Counted from the first letter of the stretch, positions 1-9,119 are shown. The stretch: DNA of 30,100 nucleotides from an uncultured Prevotella sp. (GCA_900772835.1 CAAGSA010000077.1:1-30100); one strand, 5' to 3'. Notes: a model not told the origin generated them from the sequence alone. Made by a program: numbers and translations.

Positions 1-1
1 G

Positions 2-433
2 GTGGAGATTCCGGAAGGAGCAACACGCTTTGCCATCCATCAGACCACAAGCAACGAAACGAACTTCCTGTTCAAGATAGACGACATCAAGTATGAGTCC
101 GGTTCCGGAAAGGTTACCGGTTACAAGGTTTACCGTGACGGCACTTTGCTGAAGACTCTTGATGCAGAGAAACTGGAGTTTGTTGACAACACAGTGGAAC
201 AGGGCAAGACGTATGTCTATGCAGTAACGGCATTGTTTGCTGACGGCGAGTCAGAGGCAACCTTGGCAGCGGCAGTCACAGCCGACATAGAGTCAATAGA
301 GAATGTGCTCAAGGCTTCTTCTTACGATGTATACACCATCGACGGCAAGCTCGTCGGCAAGGGCCTTTCAACTCTGAAGAATCTGAAGGCAGGCTCTTAC
401 ATCATCAATGACCAGAAGGTTATCATCAGATAA
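2..433 (+). CDS. C-terminal part of a secreted protein with FnIII-like domain and T9SS-type tail (5' partial)
   Basis: The reading frame is open to the left edge, so this is the 3' end of a longer gene; the GTG at base 2 is probably internal. The first ~95 residues look like a fibronectin type III fold (segments GYKVYRDGTLLKTL and GKTYVYAVTALFADGESE are typical strands). The last ~35 residues (SSYDVYTIDGKLVGKG ... GSYIINDQKVIIR) resemble the short C-terminal sorting domains of Prevotella type IX secretion cargo: a 'YTIDGK' strand, a 'LKAGSYII' strand and a basic end. I infer a surface or secreted protein exported by the T9SS, whose PorU and PorV are encoded further right in the window. The catalytic or binding part lies outside the window, so no specific function can be assigned. 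Confidence 0.85.
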   Translation: MEIPEGATRFAIHQTTSNETNFLFKIDDIKYESGSGKVTGYKVYRDGTLLKTLDAEKLEFVDNTVEQGKTYVYAVTALFADGESEATLAAAVTADIESIENVLKASSYDVYTIDGKLVGKGLSTLKNLKAGSYIINDQKVIIR

Positions 434-462
434 GTCGCATACGTATCGATAACCCAACTAAA

Positions 463-505
463 AACAAAAGCCACATCCGTCAATGCCGACGGGTGTGGCT
501 TATTT
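463..505. terminator. Bidirectional intrinsic terminator
   Basis: A 12-bp stem (470-481 with 488-499, one G-U pair) has a 6-base loop. It is followed by TTATTT on the plus strand and by TTTTGTTTTTA on the minus strand. It sits between the convergent ends of the secreted-protein gene (stop at 433) and the ATPase gene (stop at 534), so it can serve both. Confidence 0.85.
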
Positions 506-533
506 CCATACACTTCACGGAAGCGACACGGGG

Positions 534-2108
534 CTATACTTCTTTCCAGTCAGTCAATCCCTTTCCCTTGTCATCCAGTTCTATGGCAAGAGCTGTCACC
601 TTGCGTTTGTCAGCCTTGAAAGGTTCGATATATTGCTTGGCTCTGATTTGTTCGGCGGCAGCGTCAATGCCGCCGTTGTTGCTAAGCTTCAATTCAAGGA
701 CATAGATGATGTTGGTAGTTTCCACCACCATGTCAATTCTGCCCGTGGCAATCATCTTCTCTACTTCCACCCGGCAGCCGATGGCATTGAATATGGTGCT
801 CAATATAAGGCGGTAGCGTTCCTCCATATCCATGCTTGCAAGTTTCTTGTTGCTGTAGGGCACATCCGCAATGAGGGCCTTCAGGCATTTCATGGCTTCG
901 GTGAGATTGCCAAGCTTTAGGGAATACAACAACATGCTTTGAGTTGTTATTACTTGTGCATTCGATTGCAACGTCAAGGCGGGCAAGACTATCTTGTATA
1001 GAGCCTTGCGGACTTCATAGTTTGGAATGCCAAGCAAATAAATGCCATCCAGATAATCCTTTATCGTAAGATACCCCGACTGATAGAGAAACAGTTCTGC
1101 TCCACCCCCTGTTACGTCAGAAGTCTCAAGGGTGTCGCGGTCTATCGGACAGTTCTCAAAGTTTTTCAGTCTTATTTCCATGTCATCAACAAACTTAGGA
1201 AGCAATGATGTTGCACCAGACGAAGCCCAATAGTTTCTCAACTTGGAATCGGCGAGGGCATTGATAAGACTGAACGGGTTGAAAACATCCACCATGTTAT
1301 CATGACTGAAATGGTAACCGTCATAATGAGCCGTCAACAGCGCTACAGCTTCATCGAAGGTGCAGCCCTCATATTCTGCCAGTTTGTTTATTTCGGGTCT
1401 GAAATCGCGCAGCATCTCGTCCTTGGTAATGCCGCAGAGAGCAGCATATTCTGAATCAAAACTGATGTTGCTCAGATTGTTGAGCACAGAGAAAAGCGAG
1501 ATTTGCGTAAACTTTGTGATGCCTGTGATGAAGACAAACTTTTCGTATTTGTCGTCAGCTTTCAAGATGGCAAGCACCTCCCTGTAGATGCTTGTACATG
1601 CTTCGTGTTGAGGAGTTTTCCAGGAATGCTGCAATGGAGAGTCGTACTCATCGATGAGAATTGCCACTTGCTGTCCGGTCTGCTCATATGCAGTTCGGAT
1701 GATGGCATCAAAGCGGTCGGCAAGTTGGGCTGTTGGCTTAGGTGTTATGTCATATTCATTCTCTAATCTATCGAAAGTAATGTCAAGATAAGAGCGCAAA
1801 GTATCAGGCTCTGCTCCTGCGCGGCTCATATCGAGACGGATGACAGGTTGCTTCACCCATTCCGTCTCCAGTTCCATGATCTTCAACCCCTCGAAGAGTT
1901 CCTTCTTTCCTGTGAAGTAGGCTTCAAGTGTATCTACAAGCACCGACTTGCCAAAGCGGCGTGGGCGGCTCAGGTAATTATACTTTTTTCCCCTGTTGGC
2001 AAGTTGCCAGATAATGTCTGTCTTGTCAACATAAAGGAATCCTTCCTTTCTTATTTCCTCAAAAGACTGGATGCCAACTGGCAATCGTCTGTTGTTTGTC
2101 TTCACCAT
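534..2108 (-). CDS. AAA-ATPase-like protein with C-terminal PD-(D/E)XK nuclease-like domain
   Basis: A 524-aa protein of the AAA-ATPase-like / DUF1703 type that is expanded in Bacteroidetes. The N-terminus (LPVGIQSFEEIR ... FLYVDKT) is the family hallmark. A P-loop variant SRPRRFGKS is at about 47-55 and Walker B (AILIDEYDSP) at about 149-158. The last ~80 residues carry a PD-(D/E)XK-like motif: D in RIDMVVE, then E and K in VLELKL. The start at 2108 is preferred over an in-frame ATG at 2168, because it matches the family's usual N-terminus and because a TATATTTG -7 element at 2166-2173 puts transcription start downstream of 2168. Biological role is not established for the family; a nuclease or mobile-element link is only suspected. 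It stands alone, with its own promoter and a convergent neighbour. Confidence 0.9.
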   Translation of the reverse strand: MVKTNNRRLPVGIQSFEEIRKEGFLYVDKTDIIWQLANRGKKYNYLSRPRRFGKSVLVDTLEAYFTGKKELFEGLKIMELETEWVKQPVIRLDMSRAGAEPDTLRSYLDITFDRLENEYDITPKPTAQLADRFDAIIRTAYEQTGQQVAILIDEYDSPLQHSWKTPQHEACTSIYREVLAILKADDKYEKFVFITGITKFTQISLFSVLNNLSNISFDSEYAALCGITKDEMLRDFRPEINKLAEYEGCTFDEAVALLTAHYDGYHFSHDNMVDVFNPFSLINALADSKLRNYWASSGATSLLPKFVDDMEIRLKNFENCPIDRDTLETSDVTGGGAELFLYQSGYLTIKDYLDGIYLLGIPNYEVRKALYKIVLPALTLQSNAQVITTQSMLLYSLKLGNLTEAMKCLKALIADVPYSNKKLASMDMEERYRLILSTIFNAIGCRVEVEKMIATGRIDMVVETTNIIYVLELKLSNNGGIDAAAEQIRAKQYIEPFKADKRKVTALAIELDDKGKGLTDWKEV

Positions 2109-2165
2109 AGTTCCGGATTTTTTGTTTCCTTTTGCACTCTTTGCCGATGTGCAACTTATCTTTTG

Positions 2166-2173
2166 CAAATATA
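2166..2173 (-). promoter_or_regulatory. Bacteroidetes -7 element for the ATPase gene
   Basis: Read on the minus strand this is TATATTTG followed by C, matching TAnnTTTG. It lies 57 bases upstream of the chosen ATG (2108). No well-placed TTTG at -33 is visible, so the promoter is supported by one element only. Confidence 0.5.
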
Positions 2174-2372
2174 CAATAGTTTTCCAAATTTCCCATGCTT
2201 TTTTGCTCCTTTCTTTGAGCGTTATTATGCTATAATGGTTTTATATAGCAATAATTATTGCTTGTAACAATTCTAAGAATCGTGCAGCATGACAGCCATC
2301 CATCTGAACATGATGAAACTGGAAGGAAATAAAAATCCATTCTTTAGCTTCAACCCGAAACCTGAGGACAGA
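2174..2372. other. Intergenic region, AT-rich, no gene seen
   Basis: Between the ATPase promoter and the terminator of the next minus-strand gene. Apart from the palindrome at 2247-2262 I see no conserved ORF, RNA or repeat. Confidence 0.6.
2247..2262. promoter_or_regulatory. 16-bp perfect palindrome (possible operator)
   Basis: AGCAATAATTATTGCT is a perfect 16-bp palindrome about 75 bp upstream of the -7 element of the ATPase gene. Symmetric AT-rich sites of this size can bind dimeric regulators, but no regulator is known here. Confidence 0.3.
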
Positions 2373-2413
2373 AAACAAAAGTAGGAAGAAAACAGCTTCG
2401 TCTTCTTCCTACT
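2370..2413 (-). terminator. Intrinsic terminator of the 686-aa secreted protein gene
   Basis: An 11-bp perfect stem, AGTAGGAAGAA (380-390) with TTCTTCCTACT (403-413), is followed on the minus strand by TTTTGTTTTC. It lies 36 bases past the stop codon. Confidence 0.85.
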
Positions 2414-2448
2414 CGATTAGTATGTCCGCTTTGGGCGGAAGTGGATTG

Positions 2449-4509
2449 TTATTTCACGAGTTTCTTTCCGTTCATGATGTATATACCCTTGTTGAGGGCA
2501 GAAGCGTTCTTCGTTGCCAGTCTGCCGTCGATGGTGTATATCCTGCTGTCGGCAGGGGCAGCGCCGACGGTGGTTATGCCGGTGGGGGAAGCCTCCTCCA
2601 CCGCCACGCTGTGCAGGGCTGTGCGGAACATGTTCTTCTCGCTCACGTCGTGGAAGCCGATATAGAATTTGCCGTCGGCTGCAGGTGTGATGCGTGCCGT
2701 GTACAGGGTTGGGGCGCCTGGGAGGATGGTCGGTTCCAGGAGCGTGGTGGTCATTGCCTCAATCAGGGCATCGTTGCCGTATTTCACTTCCATCTTCTGG
2801 TCGAACTTCGTGTATGCCGACTGCGCCGTGAACTTCACGTCGTACACCTTGCCCTTCTGGAGCTTTATCGGCGGAGTGATGATCCAGTCGTCTGCATCGT
2901 CGTCGATGCTGTACATACTCACTGCCGTGTTCTTGTCGGATGTGCCGTAGTTGTCCACCTTGCCGTACGACCATGTCTTGCCGTCCTTGTTGGCGTCGAT
3001 TACGGTGAAGGTGTTGAACACCTGCTGGTCGGAGAGGTCGGCGCTGTATGGTGTGTCGTAGCCCGGGCCTATGGTCTGTGTTCTCGACTGTGCCATGTCG
3101 CTCTCGCGGATTCCGTTTACGGCAACCACGCCGTAGTAGTATGCCGTGTTGTCGGTTGTCGGCAGCGGTTCGCTGAATGTGCGCTCGCTGATGCCCGTTG
3201 CCACCTTCACGGCACCCGGATAGCGCGTCACGTTGTATACCAGTTCGCCCAGGAATCCCTCTTTCACTCCGCCCGTCGGTGCATCCCATGTCACGGTGGC
3301 GTTGCCCGTTGCGTTGCTGTATGTGAAGCTTACGTTGCCCACCGGCAGCGGTGTGTCGAAGCCTACGTATCTCAGTATCTCATCCTCGGGGCATGCACCC
3401 TTTGAGCTTGCCACCTTTGCGGCAATCACGTTAGTGCCGCCCTCTACACCTGTCACGTTAACGCTCACCTTCTCGCCCGGCATCACGGTTCCGGTTGTCT
3501 TGCTGCCGTAGTTCAGCGTCACGGTGTATGTCATCTGCTCTCCAATCTCGTCGCCGTTCATGGTGAGCGTAGGTGCGGTGAAGGTCACGGTGCCCTCTTC
3601 GCCACCGTTGGGGAACACGGCATCGAGGTCGCCGATGCGTGCCGGACCGTCGCCCTGGTCTTCAATCGGCGGTATGCAGAGACCCACGAACGATTCGCCG
3701 TTGGGCATATCGCCTATCTTCGTGGCCTTTCCTGTCTGCAGGTCGACTGTGTAGAGGGCTGAGCCGCCGTTGGTGTCCACGGCATTCCAGTAGAATGTGT
3801 TTGTCTTTTGGTCGATTTCTCCGCTCTGTGCGTAATACTTTCCGTCGTTGGTCACGAGGTCTTTCACTCCTGTCGTTCCCACGAGTGTCTCCGTTCCGTC
3901 GTAGATGTCTATCCTGTAGAGGTTTCCGTCGTCGGCAACGCCGTAGAGGTCTTTCTCGCTTGATATTCCGAGGGCGAGATAGTAGTGTGTGGCAGTGCCG
4001 ATGGTGTTGCGCTTCAGTTCATCGAAGTCCATCTTTCCGAACTCCAGCCCAGTCAGGTCGCTGTTGTAGTATACGCCGTACACCTCGCCCGTCTCGTCAT
4101 ACTGTGCCGTTTCTATTGCAGCGAACGTGTTGTCCAGTTCTCTGCGCGAGTATACACGGTTGCCCGATGTGTAGTTGAATTCCAGATAGTCGGTATATAT
4201 CACTCCGTAGCCTACTCCCGAATAGTCGCAGGCGGTCACTCCGTATTTGCCGTCGTGTATTCTCGCTCCGCCGTTGGCTATGCATTCGTGGTTGGTGAAA
4301 ATCTTTTCTATGCTTATTGTCGGCTGTATGTTGATGCGGTATAGTCCATAGTCGGACCCGTCGCTGTTCCATGTGTTTGAACTGTTGAGGCATCCCCAGA
4401 GGCGGGGACCTTTGTTGCTGTTTCCCTGCTGGCTGTCGGCGTTTGCCGGGGTGGTAGCCGCAAGCAGTGCTGCAGTGGCACACAGAATGTACTTGAATGT
4501 TCTTTTCAT
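2449..4509 (-). CDS. Secreted multidomain protein (FnIII, choice-of-anchor J-like) with T9SS-type C-terminal tail
   Basis: A 686-aa protein. Residues 1-24 form a clear signal peptide (MKRTFKYILCATAALLAATT ... ANA). Residues ~35-300 are rich in short Tyr/Asp/Gly strands (LYRIDI, LYTVDLQTGKATKIGD) that look like a beta-propeller. An Ig-like stretch follows at ~310-380, an FnIII domain at ~385-470 (ATVTWDAPTGG ... YYYGVVAVNG) and a jelly-roll domain like 'choice-of-anchor J'/cleaved adhesin at ~485-625 (DDWIITPPIKLQKGKVYDVK). The end (RIYTIDGRLATK ... GIYIMNGKKLVK) resembles a T9SS sorting tail. I infer a cell-surface or released adhesin-like protein; the ligand is unknown. It has its own promoter and terminator, so it is probably monocistronic. 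Confidence 0.92.
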   Translation of the reverse strand: MKRTFKYILCATAALLAATTPANADSQQGNSNKGPRLWGCLNSSNTWNSDGSDYGLYRINIQPTISIEKIFTNHECIANGGARIHDGKYGVTACDYSGVGYGVIYTDYLEFNYTSGNRVYSRRELDNTFAAIETAQYDETGEVYGVYYNSDLTGLEFGKMDFDELKRNTIGTATHYYLALGISSEKDLYGVADDGNLYRIDIYDGTETLVGTTGVKDLVTNDGKYYAQSGEIDQKTNTFYWNAVDTNGGSALYTVDLQTGKATKIGDMPNGESFVGLCIPPIEDQGDGPARIGDLDAVFPNGGEEGTVTFTAPTLTMNGDEIGEQMTYTVTLNYGSKTTGTVMPGEKVSVNVTGVEGGTNVIAAKVASSKGACPEDEILRYVGFDTPLPVGNVSFTYSNATGNATVTWDAPTGGVKEGFLGELVYNVTRYPGAVKVATGISERTFSEPLPTTDNTAYYYGVVAVNGIRESDMAQSRTQTIGPGYDTPYSADLSDQQVFNTFTVIDANKDGKTWSYGKVDNYGTSDKNTAVSMYSIDDDADDWIITPPIKLQKGKVYDVKFTAQSAYTKFDQKMEVKYGNDALIEAMTTTLLEPTILPGAPTLYTARITPAADGKFYIGFHDVSEKNMFRTALHSVAVEEASPTGITTVGAAPADSRIYTIDGRLATKNASALNKGIYIMNGKKLVK

Positions 4510-4616
4510 AGTTAATTATCTATTTTATGTTAATAATTAAGACAATGTTGATATTTTATGTGACTTTGTCTTGTTGCTTCTTGGAATATTGATGCATAAT
4601 GCTGCTTTATAGCGCG

Positions 4617-4648
4617 CAAAAGTAAACAATTCTTTTCTTGCCTCCAAA
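4617..4648 (-). promoter_or_regulatory. Bacteroidetes promoter of the 686-aa secreted protein gene
   Basis: On the minus strand, TTTG (4645-4648), a 20-bp spacer, then TACTTTTG (4617-4624), in good agreement with the TTTG/TAnnTTTG pattern. It gives a leader of about 100 nt before the ATG at 4509; the leader is AT-rich with no strong hairpin. Confidence 0.75.
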
Positions 4649-4741
4649 TTTTACGCGAGATAAGTGATGTGAATATTTTAAATTCTTTAGCAGAATGTTT
4701 TTTATATAGATAAAATCGTGTCATTTGTGACGGTGCTCCAT

Positions 4742-4798
4742 AGAAAGATAAAATCTCCAACCACCCTCCTTCTTGTGGAATCGGGGTGATTGGAGATT
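4742..4798 (-). terminator. Intrinsic terminator of the 1391-aa secreted protein gene
   Basis: The stem pairs AATCTCCAA and CACCC (752-760, 762-766 within 4xxx) with GGGTG and TTGGAGATT (784-788, 790-798), 14 bp with one mismatch. The minus strand continues with TTTTATCTTTC. Confidence 0.85.
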
Positions 4799-4870
4799 CT
4801 GTTGTGTGCCGTTGTGTGCCGGGAGAGTTGGTTTCATTTCACTTTTCGGCACGTGGGCTGTGGGGGGATG

Positions 4871-7800
4871 TTATTTCTTGTTGAACTTCTTGCCGTTCTG
4901 GATAACAACACCTCTGTAGTTCTTGCCCACCTCCTGTCCGGACAGGTTGAACATCGGAGCGTTGAGGTCGAGACCGCCTTCGCCATAGATGTTGCAGATG
5001 CCTGTAGCCTTAGGCACGTCTTTCTCGAACAGGTAGATGTTCTTTGCCTTCGACTCGAAGCGCAGGTATGCGCCGCCCTTCTCGGCGGTGAGATTGTCGT
5101 CGGTGCTGAACAGTGGGGTGGTATCCTTGAATCCGAATATCCATGCCTTGTTTTTGTCGGCGGTAGTGCCGGTGAAGGCGTCGCTGGCTGTGCTGACGAG
5201 CAGGTTGCTCTTTACTACATCGGCGGCGTCGGCGTAGTTGAGTTCATAGTCACCGGCTGGTGCGTAGATTATCACGCCGGTATTTGCAGGAACCTTGCTT
5301 ACCTCGGCAAGCACTGTGTATGCATCATCTTCCTTCGCCTTGACCTCAGTAACGACGTATGCCTTCAGTCCTTCGGCGGTGAAGTCTACTGCCTTTGTAG
5401 AGCTGAACATCATGTAGTTGTTCTCGGGAACTGTGAGCGTGAAGAACTTGGCAGTCATCTCCACAGTACCGAAATCCTTTTCCGTTGCGTCTACGAGAAC
5501 AGAGTCGGCTGCCGTGAAGTCCTCATATCTGTCAATCTTTGCGCTGAGCAGATAGTTGAAGTCCTGTTCCACGTTCATTTCGAACTTTCCTTCCGCGTCG
5601 GTAGCTGCTGTTGCGGTGTAGTCGGTGCCAGACAGAGTGGTCAGTGTTACAGTGGCGTTTTCGAGAGCCTTGCCGCTGCACATCACGATACCCGTAGCCT
5701 TGGCGAGCGGTTTGGTCATTACGACGGTGCCGAAGTCCTTGTCGCCATTTACGGGAACAGCCTCAGTGGCTGCATAGGCGTTGAAGCCATCCATGTTAAC
5801 GGCAAGCGTGTAGCTGTAGTCCTGTTCCACGTCGATAGCGAACTTGCCCTCGGCGTCGGTAGCGGCAGTGGCGGCAGCCACGTCGGCGTTGTCGGCTGTA
5901 AGAGTAACGGTAGCGTCCTTCAGCGGCGAACCGTGGTATTTCACGATACCCGTAGCCTTGGCGAGCGGCTTGGTCATCTCTATGGTCGGGAGCACGAAGT
6001 CCTCGTCGCCAACGGCAACCGGCTCGGCTGTCGTGTAGTCGTTGTAGCCCTCGGCAGTGGCGGTGAGGGTGTAGCTCTGCGCGTGTCTTACGGCGTCAAA
6101 CTTGAATGTTCCGTCCTCGCCGGTGGTGGCTGTGAGGTTCTCTTCGCCTTCGCGGCTCAGTGTCACGGTCACTCCTGCGAGAGGAGCCTTGTGATAGGTG
6201 GCGTTTCCGGAGAATGCCACGAACGAGTTGACCATCTGTATGTCCTTCACCATATCGGTGTCGAACGAGAGGGAGTCGGCGGCAGTGAAGTCGTCGTAGC
6301 CCTCGGCTGTTGCCGTGAGCTGGTATTTCTTGCCAGCCTGCATCACGTTGAGCGAGTATGTTCCGTCCTCGGCAGTGGTAGTGGTGTACACCACGTCGTC
6401 GTCGCTGCGCAGAGTTACGGTAGCGTTGGCAAGAGCCGTCTCGCCGCAGCTCACCTTGCCCGTCAGGGCTGCCGGCTTGGCATCAAGCTCAATCTCGATA
6501 ATCGGGTTGTTCTTCGGACCGTTTGCCATAGAGTAGCCCTTGGCGTAGGAGTGCTTCTCCGTGTCGTCCACCTTATAATATATGTAGCCATAGTCCCTCG
6601 ACTTGATGTAGGTGCAGATGCGCAGTGCTGTCGTTCCGTCCCATACCAGAGGTTCGGCGAACGAGAAGGTGTTCACAGCGCCCTCGCTTGAGGTTATATT
6701 CACGTCCTCGTTGTTGTAGATGCTGATGTGGTTCAGTCCTTCATAGTCGGCACATGGGTTGGCTGGTGTGTCGCCGTCGGTGGCAAAGCCAATGTATGCG
6801 TCGGCTGTGGTTGTCCTGTAGGTCTTGTCGGTGTTTGTCGTTCCCCTCATTGTGATCGACTTTATCTTTGCGCCCGAAGACATGCCGTATTTCTGCAGCA
6901 TGCTCACCGGATAGAATGAGTCGCAGGTGCCGCCGCTGTCGGCATAGTACCAGTAGATGGCAACGTCGTTCTGCTTGCCTTCGCCGGAGCCGATGGTGAG
7001 AGTGCTCTTGAACTGCTCTTCGCCAATGGTCACGTTCACGGTGTCGGTAGTGAAGCGTATGTTGTCGTCAGCGTTCTCAAACACGGCGTATGCCTTGTAC
7101 TCGCCCACCTTGTGGGGCTTGATGTCGAACGTGAATGTGGTGTCGCTGCATGCCGGTATTGCTGTGGCATCGGCTGTTGCAACAACGTCCTCGTCGAAGT
7201 AGAGCTTCATGGTGTACGAACCTGCCGGCTCGGGCTTGGTGTTGAGGTTCTTCATCGTAACCTTTGCCACGAGCGGATAGTTCACCGACCCTGTTTTCTG
7301 TATTTCGCTGCTCAGCAGGCTGATGTCGTGTGTTACGGGAACGATATCGTAGCCGTAGATGTTGTCGATTGTTGTGTAGCCCGCACCGAAGCCGATATAC
7401 CAGTTTCCGGCAGGAATCTCCGTGATGGAGAAGTTGGTGAGTTTGGCGTAGTTGCTGTAGCTGTAGCTTGTGCTGCCGGCATCGCTGCTGAGTTCGTCGG
7501 CTATGATCTGGCGTGCCAGAGTCCAGTTGTGGCGGTCGGTGGAGTAGTAGATGTTCAGGTATGCATCCGTGCCGGTTGACCATTTGCTCACCTTGCCCAC
7601 GTCGATGGAGAGAGCCTCGCCCTCTTCAACCTTGAGCAGAGGTGTAACGAACTTGTCGTCGGCTCCTACCAGGTGGTTCTTCAGGAAATACACGTTGTCG
7701 CTTGTCACAACATCGCGCTGTGTAACGTCCCAGTTCTTCTCCACGTATGAGCCCGGAGGCAACTGCTGGTCTTCGAAGTTTGCATAGAACTTGTTCGGGT

Positions 7801-9046
7801 CGAGCACGGTGGCACTCAGCTTGAACGTATAGTCTTCTATGCCTGTGGCAGAGATGGTGAGCGTGCCGTTGTATTCGCCTGCAGCATCAGCGAGAGCTGT
7901 TATTTCGAGAGTCTTTTCCTCGCCAGCTGCCAGTGTGAACGGCTCGGCGAAGTTTGTGGTGAATCCTGCTGGCGCGGTGGCAGTAAGGTTCTGCATCGGT
8001 GCACCGCCCCTGTTTGTTATGAGGAATGAGCGTGTGGCCTTTCTGTTAATTTTGTGGAAGTCAACCGCTGTTCCAGTTGCCTGTGTCACTCCGTTTGACG
8101 ACACGTTGAGTATAGGCAGATACGGCACCGGCTCAATCCATACGGCATACTGCGCCTTGGTGTTGCTCACGTTTTCCTTCACGTTGTAGCTGTTGTATTC
8201 GGGATATACCGATGCGTCAACCTGTCCGGTGATTGTGATTTCCTTGTATTCTCCTATGGCGATAGGTTCAGTTATCGGGCTGGTGAAGACAACGGCGTCG
8301 CCGTTGGTCTGGTTTACGAGCGACAGCGAGTATCCCTCCGTTCCGGCTGCAAGGTCGAGGTCGCCGGTGTTCTGTATCTTCACGCTGAAGTTGATGTCGA
8401 ACTTGTTGTCCTCGTTGCAGTATGGCTTTGCTTCGCCGTTGTTTGTAATCTGCTGTATGTGCAGCCCTGCCTCTTTCGTCACGTCCGCCTGGTCGGCATA
8501 GAAGTCGTCGATGGTAAGTCCGCATACATATAGTCCGATGTATGTCTCTTCCGTGAGTTCCGGAATTTCAACCTGTGTCCATGTGTTCCAGTTGTATGTC
8601 GGCGTGGTGGTCGGTGCGATTTCGTCGCCCAGCACGTAGCCTTCGCTGGTCTTGGTCACTTTATAGAACTTCAGGTCGGTGGTGTATGCCTTTTTCGTGG
8701 CCCATATTCCCACTTTTCCTTTCACTTTCGGTGTAACGAGGATATCGTTGGCGCTGCCTCTGTTTGAGTACGGGCCCAGCGCTGTCTGGTCGCCGCACCC
8801 CAGGCATCCCACGCCGTCGTGTCCTGACGATGCGTTGTATTCATAGGGTACGTAATAGTCGTTCCCGGAGGCCGTGTAGTAACTCACGATGTGTCCCCAG
8901 CTGGAACCGACCTTGAAGTCGTGAGATTGCGTGCTGATGTACTTGCTGAAGTCCATCTTGTAATTCTGCACGATCTCCGCCTTTACTGTATTTATGCCGC
9001 ATAGCATTGCAAGCACAAATATCAAGTAGTAGTTTAGCTGTTTCAT
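4871..9046 (-). CDS. Large secreted protein with choice-of-anchor J-like domains, four carboxypeptidase-regulatory-like repeats and a T9SS-type tail
   Basis: A 1391-aa protein with a signal peptide at 1-23 (MKQLNYYLIFVLAMLCGINT ... KA). Residues ~25-170 look like a first jelly-roll module. An Ig/ASPM-SPD2-like segment is at ~335-415 (RSFLITNRGGAPMQNLTA), a choice-of-anchor J-like domain at ~420-568 and a CARDB-like segment at ~575-675. Four tandem carboxypeptidase regulatory-like beta-sandwich repeats follow at ~858-1200, each with an 'xDAEGKF' or 'EDGT' turn and a 'Y..F' strand. The C-terminus (MFNLSGQEVGKNYRGVVIQN + GKKFNKK) is a typical Prevotella-type sorting tail. No catalytic domain is evident. 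I infer an elongated surface adhesin or scaffold exported by the T9SS. It is monocistronic, with promoter and terminator visible on either side. Confidence 0.92.
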   Translation of the reverse strand: MKQLNYYLIFVLAMLCGINTVKAEIVQNYKMDFSKYISTQSHDFKVGSSWGHIVSYYTASGNDYYVPYEYNASSGHDGVGCLGCGDQTALGPYSNRGSANDILVTPKVKGKVGIWATKKAYTTDLKFYKVTKTSEGYVLGDEIAPTTTPTYNWNTWTQVEIPELTEETYIGLYVCGLTIDDFYADQADVTKEAGLHIQQITNNGEAKPYCNEDNKFDINFSVKIQNTGDLDLAAGTEGYSLSLVNQTNGDAVVFTSPITEPIAIGEYKEITITGQVDASVYPEYNSYNVKENVSNTKAQYAVWIEPVPYLPILNVSSNGVTQATGTAVDFHKINRKATRSFLITNRGGAPMQNLTATAPAGFTTNFAEPFTLAAGEEKTLEITALADAAGEYNGTLTISATGIEDYTFKLSATVLDPNKFYANFEDQQLPPGSYVEKNWDVTQRDVVTSDNVYFLKNHLVGADDKFVTPLLKVEEGEALSIDVGKVSKWSTGTDAYLNIYYSTDRHNWTLARQIIADELSSDAGSTSYSYSNYAKLTNFSITEIPAGNWYIGFGAGYTTIDNIYGYDIVPVTHDISLLSSEIQKTGSVNYPLVAKVTMKNLNTKPEPAGSYTMKLYFDEDVVATADATAIPACSDTTFTFDIKPHKVGEYKAYAVFENADDNIRFTTDTVNVTIGEEQFKSTLTIGSGEGKQNDVAIYWYYADSGGTCDSFYPVSMLQKYGMSSGAKIKSITMRGTTNTDKTYRTTTADAYIGFATDGDTPANPCADYEGLNHISIYNNEDVNITSSEGAVNTFSFAEPLVWDGTTALRICTYIKSRDYGYIYYKVDDTEKHSYAKGYSMANGPKNNPIIEIELDAKPAALTGKVSCGETALANATVTLRSDDDVVYTTTTAEDGTYSLNVMQAGKKYQLTATAEGYDDFTAADSLSFDTDMVKDIQMVNSFVAFSGNATYHKAPLAGVTVTLSREGEENLTATTGEDGTFKFDAVRHAQSYTLTATAEGYNDYTTAEPVAVGDEDFVLPTIEMTKPLAKATGIVKYHGSPLKDATVTLTADNADVAAATAATDAEGKFAIDVEQDYSYTLAVNMDGFNAYAATEAVPVNGDKDFGTVVMTKPLAKATGIVMCSGKALENATVTLTTLSGTDYTATAATDAEGKFEMNVEQDFNYLLSAKIDRYEDFTAADSVLVDATEKDFGTVEMTAKFFTLTVPENNYMMFSSTKAVDFTAEGLKAYVVTEVKAKEDDAYTVLAEVSKVPANTGVIIYAPAGDYELNYADAADVVKSNLLVSTASDAFTGTTADKNKAWIFGFKDTTPLFSTDDNLTAEKGGAYLRFESKAKNIYLFEKDVPKATGICNIYGEGGLDLNAPMFNLSGQEVGKNYRGVVIQNGKKFNKK
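5450..6475 (-). repeat. Four tandem beta-sandwich repeats inside the 1391-aa protein gene
   Basis: Four ~85-residue units. Units 3 and 4 begin with the same MTKPLAKATGIV string, and their DNA is almost identical over ~35 bp at about 5684-5719 and 5941-5976. Units 1 and 2 share LTATAEGY. This points to recent internal duplication of the later units. Confidence 0.75.
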
Positions 9047-9088
9047 AGTGCAACTTTTATAAAATTAGTAAAATGGTGATGTCCTTTG

Positions 9089-9119
9089 CAAAATTACATT
9101 AATAATATTTAAACACCAA
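9089..9119 (-). promoter_or_regulatory. Bacteroidetes promoter of the 1391-aa secreted protein gene
   Basis: On the minus strand, TTG (9117-9119) lies 20 bp upstream of TAATTTTG (9089-9096). The ATG at 9046 is 43 bases downstream of the -7 element. Confidence 0.65.

Noticed and set aside
534..2108. Defence-island reading of the ATPase/nuclease gene
   Set aside because: It stands alone among housekeeping and secretion genes, and its family is abundant across Bacteroidetes with no shown defence role.
4790..6691. Long open frames antisense to the secreted protein and other GC-richer genes
   Set aside because: These are shadows of the true genes: no start context, high Cys/His/Val content and no family resemblance.
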